DNA of 64,000 nt from Hofstenia miamia (lineage: Eukaryota; Xenacoelomorpha; Acoela; Hofsteniidae): assembly GCA_900660155.1 (NCBI GenBank), contig CABFPE010000138.1:566202-630201 (forward strand), given 5' to 3'. Position numbers and translations under genes: made by a program. Positions 1 through 10,299 of the stretch are shown here, piece by piece. Within the stretch, counting starts at the first letter, position 1. The number at the start of each line of letters is the position of its first letter. The notes beneath the pieces are model-generated. The model had not been told where the DNA came from. It worked only from the letters and a program-made list of their open reading frames with translations, and did no database searches.

Positions 1-364
1 CAGCGCAGCTTCAAAACATTACACTCATATTCCATGAAGGCGACCAAATATACTATTGCCAATCCTGTATAATCACTTTTTTAAGATGTTTAATTATCAA
101 AAATAGTTTTTATCGCAATTCTAGAAGTCAGTGTTTGTTTTTCGATGCAAAGACATAATTATTGATATCTTTAATAAAGGTGTACTAAGGACCCAAAAAA
201 AGTTGAATTTAAAATACATTTACTGTATTGAATATATACCTACAAAAATTAGCTGTATGCCTATTTCAATACAGTTTACTGTGGTAGTAAAATTCATTTA
301 AAAAATTTGGCCATGCTCATTTTAATTAAGAAACTATAGCAAAATTCAAATTGAGTCCAATAGC

Positions 365-430
<66 letters not shown>

Positions 431-3052
431 TATTGCTTTATTTAATCATTATGTTATTGGTTTAGTCTAGAATATTTGTATGGTATTTAAATCACTGCAG
501 TGAGATGAATCATATCATTTCAAATTTTATGCATCAACTCCAATTAAGGTTGGTGAATCAGCAGCTAACATATATAGTGAACTCTTCACATTGTATTCAG
601 ATAATTGCCAATCATGTGCTACTATATATCATTATTTCTCCATTGACGACACCCACAACTATCCAAAGCAGAAAACAAATTCTGGGTGCCTGAAAATGAT
701 CAAGATCAGCTGTTCAACAAAAAAGGCTGATGAACAAGAAGACCATGCTGTCTGTAATGCTAATTCCAAACGAGAAGTTTTATATTAGAAAAACAGGAGT
801 TGATTTAGCATATTTTGAGAATTTATTGCATTCTAGCAGAGAGAAATGGAGAAAGCTGCACACAGATCCAACACTTTAGTGATTTGCTTCTTCAAATGGA
901 CAATGTTGTGTGAACAGAAGTGACATGGAACTACTATGGCAACCACCATACTCTCTAATTTCAACTCATGTCATCGGTGGGTTTATAAAAAATCATCGCA
1001 ACCGGATCAGCTTTGATGATAAATATGCAGTGTTGGAGGACTCGTTGCGTTTTCTGAAGTGCACTTAAGAGTTCTAAAGCAAGTTGCGAAGTTAATAGAT
1101 TGGCGTCAGCTGGTCATTAATTCTGGTGGAGACTATGATATATGAATTATAACACATGCTTCATATTACTGCTTGTTTTTGTCAAATAAAAATTTGATTG
1201 TCTTATTTTCTTTTTGTCACCCTAAATATATGTAATGTATATATACATTTTTAACTAAAGATATGTAATTTTGATAATTAAATAATATTTGTAAATAACA
1301 AATTTTTTTACTTTCAAATTATGTAAACTCTTCCTGCACAAAATAGAAATTAATTTATTTCTAAATTAAGTGTTTGAACGCTTTAGCATCATTAAGTAAT
1401 ATTTCGCTTATTCAGTGCGTAAAGCTTAGCTGTCCGTTAATTCTATAACTTTGTGTGATCGCATTTAATATTAGCAAACTTCAAGTGCACTTATTATTAG
1501 AAATTACATCAAACACTTTTCTAAGAAAAGGATACTAAGCAACTTAGTCACAAGTGCAGTAGTCACCGATACTACTAATCACTAGGTACCACAAATATTG
1601 ACTATTGTTTGAATGTAGATTACGTTTCAATTCATTATTAAGTACTAATGAATGTTTTTCATAATAGGCAAGGCTTGAAATCTCAAAACAATATTTACAA
1701 TAAATAATTATTTACACTTCCATATTGCTCTTTCGAGAAATCCTTATTAACCATTGGATTAGTCTAATTAACTAAAATTTCATATACATGTATATTCCAG
1801 GAATCTAGCTCAGAACACATTCATGTTAGCTGTCTACAAATAGTAGGATTATTGCTTTGTGACAGGGAGGTAAAATCATGCATGAAAGTACAACTCCTAG
1901 TAAGACAGTGACATCAGTAAAGTGATTTTCAACAATGTATGTGGTTTGAATGATTAAACTCCTTTTCATTTTGTGTTCTCTGGAGATTGTATTTCATGTC
2001 AATGCTGACATAGGATAACCTAATGTTCTCTTACATTTTCAAATTTGAAATCCTATTAAGACTTATTTATCAGAATTATTGTAATCCTACAACACGTATA
2101 CGTATTAATTTTTACTATGGCATAACTGTAAATAGAATGTCGGTCGTTTACTATCATTGCATCAGTATTGCATAGATTTCCCTATAATTCCATATATTCA
2201 TAAAATATTTTCGTATTAATGGGACCCGAAACGATGTTCTGTCTAGGACATAGATATTTAATTATTCGACATCCAATACATGGTTTCTGTATACTCAATT
2301 GAAAAGTCGCGCACAATTTCCATAAGCTTCAATTTGTCGGTTTTGGCATGCTTTGGCATCCTGTAAAACTATTAACACATGTAAAGCTGAAAACAGAAGC
2401 CTGTGTTTTTATCGCAAGACTTTTGAAATAGCACAGCCTTCATTTATATATATATATAGTTAAGCCATTTAATAGACATTACTGGTGCGTATTTCTTAGA
2501 ACTATAGAATCTGTGAGAAAAACACTAATTTCTATGACATAACCAATTTCTAGAAACTGATTGAATAAATTTCACTCAATTCCAGAAATCGCCACTTTTG
2601 ACTATATTTTGACATTATTGACTTTTGGGTCGCCCTATTTATGACATTTCAGAGTTAAGCATCGTTGTAATCTTAAGCAGGTTAGGAATTGTTGAAATAT
2701 GTATTGGTTCTCGAAACAATTATAAAAAATTATAACTCAAGAACTAATAAAGTTAACAAAAATCATAACACCAAGCAAGATCGAGAATAGGAGTCTCGCC
2801 TCATGGATTTTCTTACACCGCGATCTCTGATTTTGAGCACGGTACGCCTCAATTAGTTTGGGAGGACTATCTACATATGCAGAATCATTAAATGTTCGTT
2901 GTTGATCCCTTGGGTTTTAAACCTGATATTTACTAATATAAAACATTTTAAAAGGGGGAATTTTTATTGAAAAGTGTGTAATTTTTTTGAAGAAATTTAG
3001 ATTCAGAAATATAGTTTACAACAAAATAATAAAGTTTTCACAATCACATAAA
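1..3052. other. Gene-poor AT-rich stretch
   Basis: I see no gene here that I can support. The stretch holds a long (AT)n run near 366-424 and scattered weak coding-like text around 590-1090 that is heavily interrupted on the plus strand. I could not assign that text to a family. The missing first exon of the PAPS reductase gene could lie here, but I could not locate it. Confidence 0.5.
366..424. repeat. (AT)n microsatellite
   Basis: A pure alternating TA run of about 58 bases. It is one of at least nine such runs in the first 38 kb. Others are near 3963-3982, 4697-4733, 8161-8187, 11340-11392, 13438-13464, 13980-14005, 15740-15772, 16066-16095 and 37843-37884. Confidence 0.97.
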
Positions 3053-3342
3053 AATGGAGCAAGTATCAGCAAAAATAGAGACAACTGATCAGCAAATTGA
3101 TAGAGTAGTTGAGCAGAAGCTGAAGTTGTAAAACAAGTGAAAAAAGCCGCAGAATTCGTAGATCTGCAAGTTGAAGCAGTACTCAAGGAAGGAATATAGA
3201 ATTCTATAAAAGAACTAGGTTCAGAAAGAGCAAGTTAGCAATAGAGGCAGCAAAAATTTATAAAGTATCAGAGTGGAGAGAAGCCAAGATTATCAGAGGC
3301 AAACTTGCTAAGGAAGTTTTTGAAGAGAAGCAGTGGCAGCAA
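3053..3342 (+). repeat. 290-bp block, exact duplicate of 16683-16972
   Basis: This block matches 16683-16972 base for base as far as I can read, in the same orientation, at an offset of 13,630 bp. At 16.7 kb the block is an internal piece of a decayed LINE. Here it stands alone: it stops abruptly at 3342, where Penelope-like sequence begins. Because both copies carry the same in-frame stops, the copying happened after the LINE had decayed, or one copy is an assembly artefact. Confidence 0.9.
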
Positions 3343-3525
3343 CTTTTAGCTGGCCATTTAGTTGTTTCTTTATTCTGGCTCCTAGATGTCCTTTAGTTTC
3401 TCCGATATATGACTATTCACAATCATCACATTGATATTTATATATTAAGGAAGAAACTAAAATTTTTGGAACTGATGATGATGATGATGTAGATGTTGGT
3501 ACTATCTTTGTCTGCTTCAGTTATT
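3343..3525 (-). mobile_element. Penelope-like element fragment, GIY-YIG end (minus strand)
   Basis: Read on the minus strand, this encodes a broken GIY-YIG endonuclease segment with the pattern Y-Q-C-x2-C, then YIGET, then HLGARIK. That pattern is typical of the C-terminal domain of Penelope-like retroelements. It is an inverted partner of the fragment at 3545-3960, with about 150 bp of clear sequence similarity between the two arms. It is a decayed fragment and nothing suggests activity. Confidence 0.7.
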
Positions 3526-3544
3526 TAATGATGCTAAACTAACA

Positions 3545-3960
3545 TCATCAAATTGCAAACATTTAACAGATGCAATTGAAAACATTTTTCATACATTAGA
3601 AAAAATGGTTATCCACACAGCTTTATCAAAAAGTTCTCGAATGATATGTTTTTATGTAATAAGCAAACTAAAGACCAAATAGAAAATGCCACTGATGAAA
3701 CTAAGAATATATAGTATATTTAATTGAATCTTCCCTATTACACTAACCAAGTCATTAAAGTAATAAAAAAGCTATAATAATGACACCAAACTAAAGCAGA
3801 CAAAGATAATAACAATATTAACGTCACTTTGAACATCTAACAGCATTAAAATAATTTATTTTCTTCCCTTATATATAAATACCAATGTGATTATTGTGAA
3901 AAATTATACATCGGAGAAACTGAAATACATCTAGGAGCCAGAATAAAAAACATCTAAATT
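3545..3960 (+). mobile_element. Penelope-like element fragment, RT-GIY-YIG linker and endonuclease
   Basis: The plus strand encodes text typical of the end of a Penelope-like reverse transcriptase (a NGYP motif, then an N-LPYY motif). The GIY-YIG domain follows, with YQCDYC, LYIGET and HLGARIK near 3880-3950. The neighbouring 3343-3525 fragment repeats the GIY-YIG part in the opposite orientation, so the two lie head to head. The copy is broken, with several interruptions. Penelope-like elements normally encode one RT plus GIY-YIG protein; only the last quarter is visible here. Confidence 0.75.
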
Positions 3961-4018
3961 GACATATATATATATATATATATTAATATTTGAATTAGGA
4001 GTAAAAATTTTTATTATA

Positions 4019-4042
4019 GGAGCGTTTCGACATTCTAATCAG
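4019..4042 (-). other. Penelope pLTR-like CTGA...CGAAACG signature
   Basis: The minus strand reads CTGA, 10 bases, then CGAAACGC. This resembles the degenerate hammerhead-like signature found in the pseudo-LTRs of Penelope-like elements. It lies 60 bp from a Penelope GIY-YIG fragment and next to an (AT)n run. Similar text occurs at 8231-8263 and 14051-14083. The hammerhead core is not intact. Confidence 0.35.
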
Positions 4043-4080
4043 TCATTTATATATATATGATATATGTATACATATTTTAT

Positions 4081-4183
4081 GATAATCAATTTTATAATAT
4101 TCAAAGTCAAATAGATCGCCTAAATAACTGGTGTAAAAGAAATAAAATGAAATTTAATTTCAAAGTAGCATTCAACCTTGAGA
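4081..4183 (+). mobile_element. LINE reverse-transcriptase scrap
   Basis: The translation includes QSQIDRLNNWCKRNKMKFN, which fits the segment just after the catalytic motif of non-LTR reverse transcriptases (L-x2-W-C-x3-x-M-x-x-N). Only about 34 codons are visible. It ends about 75 bp before the PAPS reductase exon. Confidence 0.6.
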
Positions 4184-4259
4184 AACTCAACTTTGTAAAA
4201 TTTTAGTTATTTTTTTATGTACGCCATTTAAATTGGTAATATAAGTCATTTAGTAGTAG

Positions 4260-4696
4260 TACTTGATTCCGCAAGAAGTTATTGCATGGGCATACAAAAA
4301 GTTTGGCACTTCACTTGCTATGACCACGAGTTTTGGCGTTCAATCTGCGGTTATGCTTCATCTGGTATCAACAATCTGCCCAGATGTGCCAATTGTCTTT
4401 GTTGACACTGGATACCTTCCACCAGAAACATACCAGTTTGCTGCGGATTTGATCGAACGATTGAATCTGAAAGTAAAATTTGTACAATCTGAACTCAGCC
4501 CTGCTCGCATGGAAGCGATGTTTGGAAAGCTTTACACCAGCAATTCTGTCGATGACCTTAACCTATACGACACTATTCGTAAAGTAATTTTTCAATTTTA
4601 CTACATAATAATGTATATTTCCGAATATTAAAGTTCGCCTTGAATATACTTTAAAGCATACTTTATTAGACTAATTTCTAATGCTGGAGGTAATAG

Positions 4697-4736
<40 letters not shown>

Positions 4737-5257
4737 AACTTATTTTCTAACATTTTTTGCAATACCCGTCAATAAGTTTTTAAAAACTATGGAAGCACTT
4801 TCCTTATTTAAGAAGCGTTCTATCTGGTGCTTAAATTGGTTTTTGATGTCATTAGATGATTGGTTCTCGATTGCATATGTATATAGTAGTTTGAAGTATC
4901 TTTATACAATGTCTTAAGAGTTAAATTTAGGTAACTCCAATGAAAAATGCTTTGAATTTAATGGGAGCAAAAGCTGTCCTGTCTGGACTTCGTCGCCAGC
5001 AAACCCAGCATAGAGCTAAACTACCTCGCATTAGCAATCAGAGCAATAGATACAAAGTTTTGCCAATCATTGATTGGTCCAACCGAGATGTGCATAGATA
5101 TTTACTTAAACACAATCTGCCATATCATCCACTCTTTGAGCAAGGATATATGACCATTGGGGACTGGCATTCCAGCCGACCGATCACAGCAGATGATAAA
5201 AACGAACGTGACACAAGATTCAAAGGCCTCAAGCAGGAATGCGGTCTTCATCTATAA
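4260..5257 (+). CDS. Phosphoadenylyl-sulfate (PAPS) reductase, CysH family; two exons, N-terminal exon not found
   Basis: CysH-type enzymes reduce PAPS to sulfite using thioredoxin, in assimilatory sulfate reduction. Exon A (4260-4583) and exon B (4931-5257) join in phase 0 with GT-AG borders and give 217 residues that align along the whole of E. coli CysH from its residue ~35 to the end. Landmarks in order: PP-loop [25 protein letters not shown], the splice point inside [35 protein letters not shown] and the C-terminal KQECGLHL with the catalytic cysteine. The paired cysteines that bind the Fe-S cluster of APS reductases are absent, so PAPS is the likely substrate. No in-frame ATG precedes the PP-loop. 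The reading frame opens after an AG at 4258-4259, so about 30-40 residues should come from an upstream exon I could not find. The exons are clearly richer in G+C than their surroundings. The gene could be broken by the retroelement cluster just upstream. Confidence 0.88.
4584..4930 (+). other. Intron of the PAPS reductase gene
   Basis: The intron is 347 bp, starts GTAATT and ends TTTAG. Its removal restores the family-conserved K-V-x-P-M segment without loss or gain of residues. It contains an (AT)n run near 4697-4733. Its presence shows the gene sits in a nuclear eukaryotic genome and is not bacterial contamination. Confidence 0.85.
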
Positions 5258-7601
5258 CTGTCACTTCTTACTTGTTCAGACTAAGTTTATGTGCTGCAGC
5301 GTTTTGTAAAATAGTTTGTAGATAATATTTTAAATACTTGAATTTAAGATATTCTACTCGCATTTTACAGATTTAAATTTTATCTGATAGCCAATTTTTC
5401 TGCAAAAAATATATCTACAATATCAAAGAAATTGGAAAGGTTTATATGTATATCGAATAGGAACGGTGTGAAAATTTAAAACTTTTTGCACCGTGAACAT
5501 AATACTTCTACGTATTTTTAAAAAAATCATAATATATCTATTTGGCAGTACAATCATATTATGCATTGTTAATGAACTTTCATTAAACCGGTAAAGAAAT
5601 TTATTTATAAAACTGCATACATATATTCATTGAATTTATGAACACAATATAATTTACTACATTTTGTTTGAAAATTTGAGATAACATTTTCTGGAAGATG
5701 TTGGGTATTAACAAAATATGAAGAACTAGAAAACCATTTAAAGAGTGTCAACTGATTTTGACACAGATTTATTCTCAAATCAATAGCTGAGACAATTCTT
5801 GAGATTTTTTAATGAGACTGTTTAGGAAATCCTGCTTGCCAATAATATCTTCTTGACTGAATAATAACTAAGTTTATATTTTAAGTATTAATTTTCTTAT
5901 AACAAGGACGATTTTTTCAAATTATTTGAAGTTTTTGATTAATAAAATTATGAATAGTAGAACAGATTTGGTTGCAGTTTAGGGGACGAAGTTTGCTCTG
6001 CATTGCATGTTCACGTGAACAAACAGTGATTACGATAAATAAAGTTACAATTTTAGGCGTAGTCAAAATTCATTTATTGACAAATATCGAACCAACCAAA
6101 TATTTAAAATAGTTCAATTAAATCAATTCTATTTATGGTGATTATGGAAATTTAAGAGATCTAACTAACATATTATAAAATATATTTTTTCGAACATTGT
6201 ATTAAATTTTTAAAAAGTTATTTTCGTCGTATTTTAGAATGTATTCACATTTATGTACGTTATATGCTTAGCAGAATTTTTTAAGCTATTGATTAGTTTT
6301 GAAAAAAATTAATTAATTATTAAAATGTGGAATTCATAGTTCATAAATTTTTGGTAGTTTTTTGTTTGCAAATTAAGTTTTTTAAATATGAACTAGATTC
6401 CAAACAGAACTATAAACCATTTTCTAATTTCATTTTTGATTCGCTCAAATAACAATTGTGGAAGTATATATAAATATATATATGTAATAAGAAAGAGGGT
6501 GACTTTATGATGCGAAAGTTAATTTATAACATGATCTGCTTTACTAGGCATCTTCAGGCATAATTCACATTACAAAATTGATTAATATGTTTATTATTAC
6601 ATTGTCTGCCCTTGTAATACATGTCACTCAAGCAAGGATTTGCCTCTATTAGTGCAATATAATGTATTTCTAATTTGAATTTTTTTTAAATAAAAGTCTC
6701 TTAATGATGATAATAATAATAACAAAAGTTGAAGCAAATTTATTGTTAAATAAATAAACAAAAAGAATCAATTTTAAATACTACTATCTATGTATATTTA
6801 CTTACATTTTAAATGAAATCTGAACATAAATTAAAATTATTTGCTATTCCTAATAGAGTTTCTTGGATAAGAGCCAGAGCAATATATTTGCTAAAAAGTT
6901 ACAAATAAAAATAAACAAATCTAAAGCTACAAACTAATAGACACAATATATAATAATAATAAAAATCAATGTTTGTGTAACTGTTTGTGTAGGATATTCA
7001 ATATTGTTCGTATGTCTGGAACGCATGAAGTGCGTTGCTGTCTCCTGGTGTACATTGTTTTGTTAGCAGTGATTTCTATAGTTTTCTTCTAAACTTTTTG
7101 CAATTATTTTCTACTCGCGTTTCATAGTCTAAATTATTTCACAATTTTATTGATACTTGAAGAATTTTTATCTAAAAACAGAAATTTTTGTGATCGCTCA
7201 TTTAATTCAACATAGTCTTTGAGGAAAAGAAGAGATTTGCATTTAAATAAAATCGATAGCATATGCAGATGAATTTGGTAGAACAGAGATATTATTTTAT
7301 ATTTATTACGATATACTGATGCTTCGTCATGCTTTTGTGCAAAGTTTTGAGTTTTTATACACCAATTAAATGTCTTTGATAGAAGCATTAGATATTTAGA
7401 ATTTAGGTCAGTTAAAAGAAACGAACAATATTGAAAATGAAACAAACAGAATGCATGTATCAGTTGTTTATAATTGCTTAATATTACATTGTGATAGTGA
7501 CAAAGATATCGAATGCCTGCAGTAATTTTTTGAATCTTATTAAGTATGAATTTTGTAAAATTTAAACTTATTATCTATTGAAAATAAAATAGGACCAAAG
7601 A
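5258..7601. other. Gene-poor AT-rich stretch
   Basis: I see only short open frames rich in Lys, Asn, Ile and Phe, as expected by chance at this base composition. The text around 6476-6552 (a short TA run followed by a GATGCG...CATCTTCAGG stretch) loosely resembles the (AT)n-associated motifs noted elsewhere. No gene is supported. Confidence 0.5.
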
Positions 7602-7935
7602 CCAGGGGCGTATTTAGGGGGACCTTGTGCCTGCCCCCCTTGGGGCCAGTACCAAAGTTCAGGAATGTAGAAAGCAAGGGAAAGAGAAAATACACAAGTA
7701 CAGGGAGTTGGCAAAGGAAATAGAAATTCTGTGGTAGTTAAAGAATGTTGAAGTAGTCCCGTTAGTTGTAGGAGCAGTGGGTAAGAAGCATGAGATACTT
7801 GGAAGAGTTGGGAGTACCAAAGTGGGGAGGAGCAGTACCACAGAAGGCAGCATTGTTAGGAACAGCTAGAGTCCTGAGGAAATCTCTCAGACTCCCTGAG
7901 AACTGGTGAGAGGGATACCAGCATGATGCTGGAAA
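7602..7935 (+). mobile_element. LINE ORF C-terminal remnant, with a hAT-like terminus at its left edge
   Basis: The plus strand encodes KYRELAKEIEILW followed by VEVVPLVVGAVG and, in a shifted frame, remnants of a QK..LLGTARILRK-type segment. That order is the familiar C-terminal tail of a non-LTR retrotransposon protein. A related but different tail lies at 18260-18450. The sequence CAGGGGCGTATTTAGG at 7602 looks like a hAT-type end but no partner end was found. The coding text carries stops and at least one frame shift. Confidence 0.55.
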
Positions 7936-7989
7936 AAGAAATGAAAAAATAAGTTCAAGATTAAATTGTATATTCATAGTTGAACATTA

Positions 7990-8155
7990 GAGATGATTTT
8001 AAGATATTAGTTAATTATAATTATTCTTAAGTATATTTGGTTCAATTGATGTTAACATTGGAAATATTGCTGAATGATTTATGCTTTAATTAAGACATCT
8101 AATTGCTCATCTAAGCAAATATTGATCAACATATGGCGACTTGCAAAATCTTTAA

Positions 8156-8192
<37 letters not shown>

Positions 8193-8980
8193 TTTTTTAA
8201 TTTCTAAAGTGATATATATATATATATGTAGATGACGTTTTGTATACACTTAACGCCTTCAGGTAGTATATAAGGTGTCAATTCAACTTACTTACTCTCC
8301 ACTAACGTATTTCAGAAAGGCTTATATCAAACTTGCAATATAGTTGAAAAAACAAAAAAAATACCTCAGTAACATTTTTACATTAGTTGTGCTGTGCAGA
8401 TATTCAGAAAAGAGTTTTGAAAAAATGTCTGTGAATTTTTACTAAATAGAAATATCTGCAATGTTATTCCATTTGGCGATTAAGTTAAGGACATGTCCCT
8501 GCTTGCTATTTACAGTAAAATATTACATAAGAAGCTGAAAATTTTTGATCAAAATATATATTGAATTTAATTCTAAAGAACTCACGGATTTTTTACAATT
8601 GTGATAGCTTCCATGAAATTTTTTTTAAGCTACTAGCACACTAAATAATAAAAATATTTATCAAATCCTAAAACACCACTGGATAGAGAACCGTCTCCTT
8701 TTTCATTTCAATTTATTATAAAATTTTGGATAAATTCAATGTATTTGAGTAATTGCATGGATTATATTTTCTGTATTTTCATATTTATACAAATCTAGAG
8801 ACTATTGAATGTCACGAACATGGCTGCTATTCTCTTAAGTCGTTTGAATTTTAGAAGAGTGACATATATCTATGTATAATAACAAAGCATTGCATTTTAC
8901 CGCTGTTGTGTGGAACTTTAAGGTTGGATTGTGATTTAAACTACCAATATAAGTTTTATCATTGTAACTAAGCGAATATA
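7990..8980. other. Intergenic stretch upstream of the PKA regulatory subunit
   Basis: It contains an (AT)n run at 8161-8187 and a second short one near 8211-8227. These are followed by the motif GATGACGTTTTG...CTTCAGG at 8231-8263, which resembles the Penelope-associated signatures at 4019 and 14051. No promoter element can be picked out with confidence. The presumed 5' untranslated region of the kinase gene lies near its right end. Confidence 0.4.
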
Positions 8981-10078
8981 ATGAGTGAACATTTTGATTC
9001 ATCCTATAATATCCCAGTAGAGCTTAACGAATTGCTTGTAAAATTTACCATTGCTGTTTTACGAGAATCCCCATCCAACCTTAATTTGTTTGCAAAGCAG
9101 TATTTCTCAAAAGACTTAAACATGGAGAATGACGAAGACATGGGCGCTGAGTTCAATAAAATGATGCTGAGCAAATACAAGTCAAAGGGTCGACGTAGTT
9201 CAGTACAAGTGGAGAGAATTGATCCAGCTGGCATTGAAATTACATTTTACGAAAAATCAGAAGGTGAAATGAAGCGTCTCCTAGGTGCTTTATCAAAAGT
9301 ACAAGATCAACTGTTTCTATACAAGAGGCTTAACAAATCTCAACAATCAAATGTTCAAAGTGCGATGTTCGAGCACAAATGTAAAGCTGGTGACATCATA
9401 ATAAAACAAGGAGATCAAGGTGACAATTTTTATGTTGTTGAAAGTGGAAAATTTGAAGTGTTGAAATCTGTTAATAAAGCACCCCCTGTTTTAGTACATT
9501 CATACGACAACAACGGCTACTTTGGCGAATTAGCCCTTCTTCATAATGATAAACGCTCTGCTACAGTTAAAGCAGTGACAGATGGATGTTTATGGGCTCT
9601 CGATCAAAAAGCATTCAGAGGCATTATTCTTACCTCAAATTACAAGGAATTTTCAAAGAAAGTAGACTTTTTGCATAGTATTAAGTTACTCGAAGCCCTT
9701 AGTGATGACGAAATTGCAAAATTGGCTGATGCTGTTGAAACGGTTTCTTATAAAAAGGGCGAGGCTGTAATCACAGAAGGGGAGAAACCGGATGGAATGT
9801 ATTTTATAGAAGAAGGCGAAGTTGAAGTCAAATGCACCCAGTCTAATGGAACTGAAGTTCTAATAAAAGTTCTAGGAGCAGGTGAATATTTTGGAGAGTT
9901 GGCCTTGTTGGAAAGAAAGAACAGAGCTGCCTCGATTTATGTTTCATCGGATAAATTTTTTGGCGCAAAACTGGATCTTAATGGATTTGAAAGACTTTTA
10001 GGCTCTTGTCAAGATATTATTGCTCGAAATGCAGCTGCGTATAAAGGAGAGCGAATAAATCTCGGTTTAAAAGAATAG
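8981..10078 (+). CDS. cAMP-dependent protein kinase regulatory subunit, type II-like, intronless
   Basis: This 365-residue protein should bind and inhibit the PKA catalytic subunit and release it on cyclic nucleotide binding. Domains in order: an RIIa dimerisation/docking segment at residues 11-42 (IPVELNELL...LFAKQYF), a pseudosubstrate site RRSSV at 71-75 with a phosphorylatable Ser as in type II subunits, cyclic-nucleotide site A (~110-225) and site B (~230-350). The phosphate-binding cassettes are FGELALLHNDKRSAT (181-195) and FGELALLERKNRAAS (304-318), each with the key Glu and Arg. Site A has Ser where PKA normally has Ala after the Arg. The length fits the family. The start fits because the docking helix begins 10 residues in. 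The whole coding region is one exon. A retrocopy is possible, but no poly(A) tract marks its end. Confidence 0.95.
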   Translation: MSEHFDSSYNIPVELNELLVKFTIAVLRESPSNLNLFAKQYFSKDLNMENDEDMGAEFNKMMLSKYKSKGRRSSVQVERIDPAGIEITFYEKSEGEMKRLLGALSKVQDQLFLYKRLNKSQQSNVQSAMFEHKCKAGDIIIKQGDQGDNFYVVESGKFEVLKSVNKAPPVLVHSYDNNGYFGELALLHNDKRSATVKAVTDGCLWALDQKAFRGIILTSNYKEFSKKVDFLHSIKLLEALSDDEIAKLADAVETVSYKKGEAVITEGEKPDGMYFIEEGEVEVKCTQSNGTEVLIKVLGAGEYFGELALLERKNRAASIYVSSDKFFGAKLDLNGFERLLGSCQDIIARNAAAYKGERINLGLKE

Positions 10079-10286
10079 TAAATTTTATTTCAATTTCTCG
10101 AAAGTTATAGTGGATCTTCTTTTATTTAGACTTCATTAGAATTAAATTTTGAAAATGTTTCAATTATATGTAGACAAACCCCAATGATGTCTTCTCAGTA
10201 TATTAAATTAAGTTGATAGAATGATTTGCGTCATCAAATCTTTAATCATAAACTAAAGATAATGTTATTATTAAGGCAATAATATC

Positions 10287-10292
10287 AATAAA
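10287..10292 (+). terminator. Candidate poly(A) signal for the PKA regulatory subunit
   Basis: AATAAA lies 209 bp after the stop codon. In DNA this AT-rich the hexamer is common by chance, so support is limited to its position. Confidence 0.35.
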
Positions 10293-10299
10293 CACATTC

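Noticed and set aside
590-1090. IS630/Tc1-type transposase (DN...PPYS pattern)
   Set aside because: The candidate Asp-Asn and PPYS motifs are at the wrong distance for a DDE domain and the frame is broken repeatedly, so no family call is justified.
2640-2690. 5S rRNA-like text (CAGAGTTAAGCATCGTTG)
   Set aside because: The match is short; the flanking bases do not continue into the 5S gene or its internal promoter, so chance is likely.
4019-4042. Functional hammerhead ribozyme
   Set aside because: The catalytic core is altered (CTGATTA rather than CTGATGA) and stem II is almost absent. I kept it only as a degenerate Penelope-type signature.
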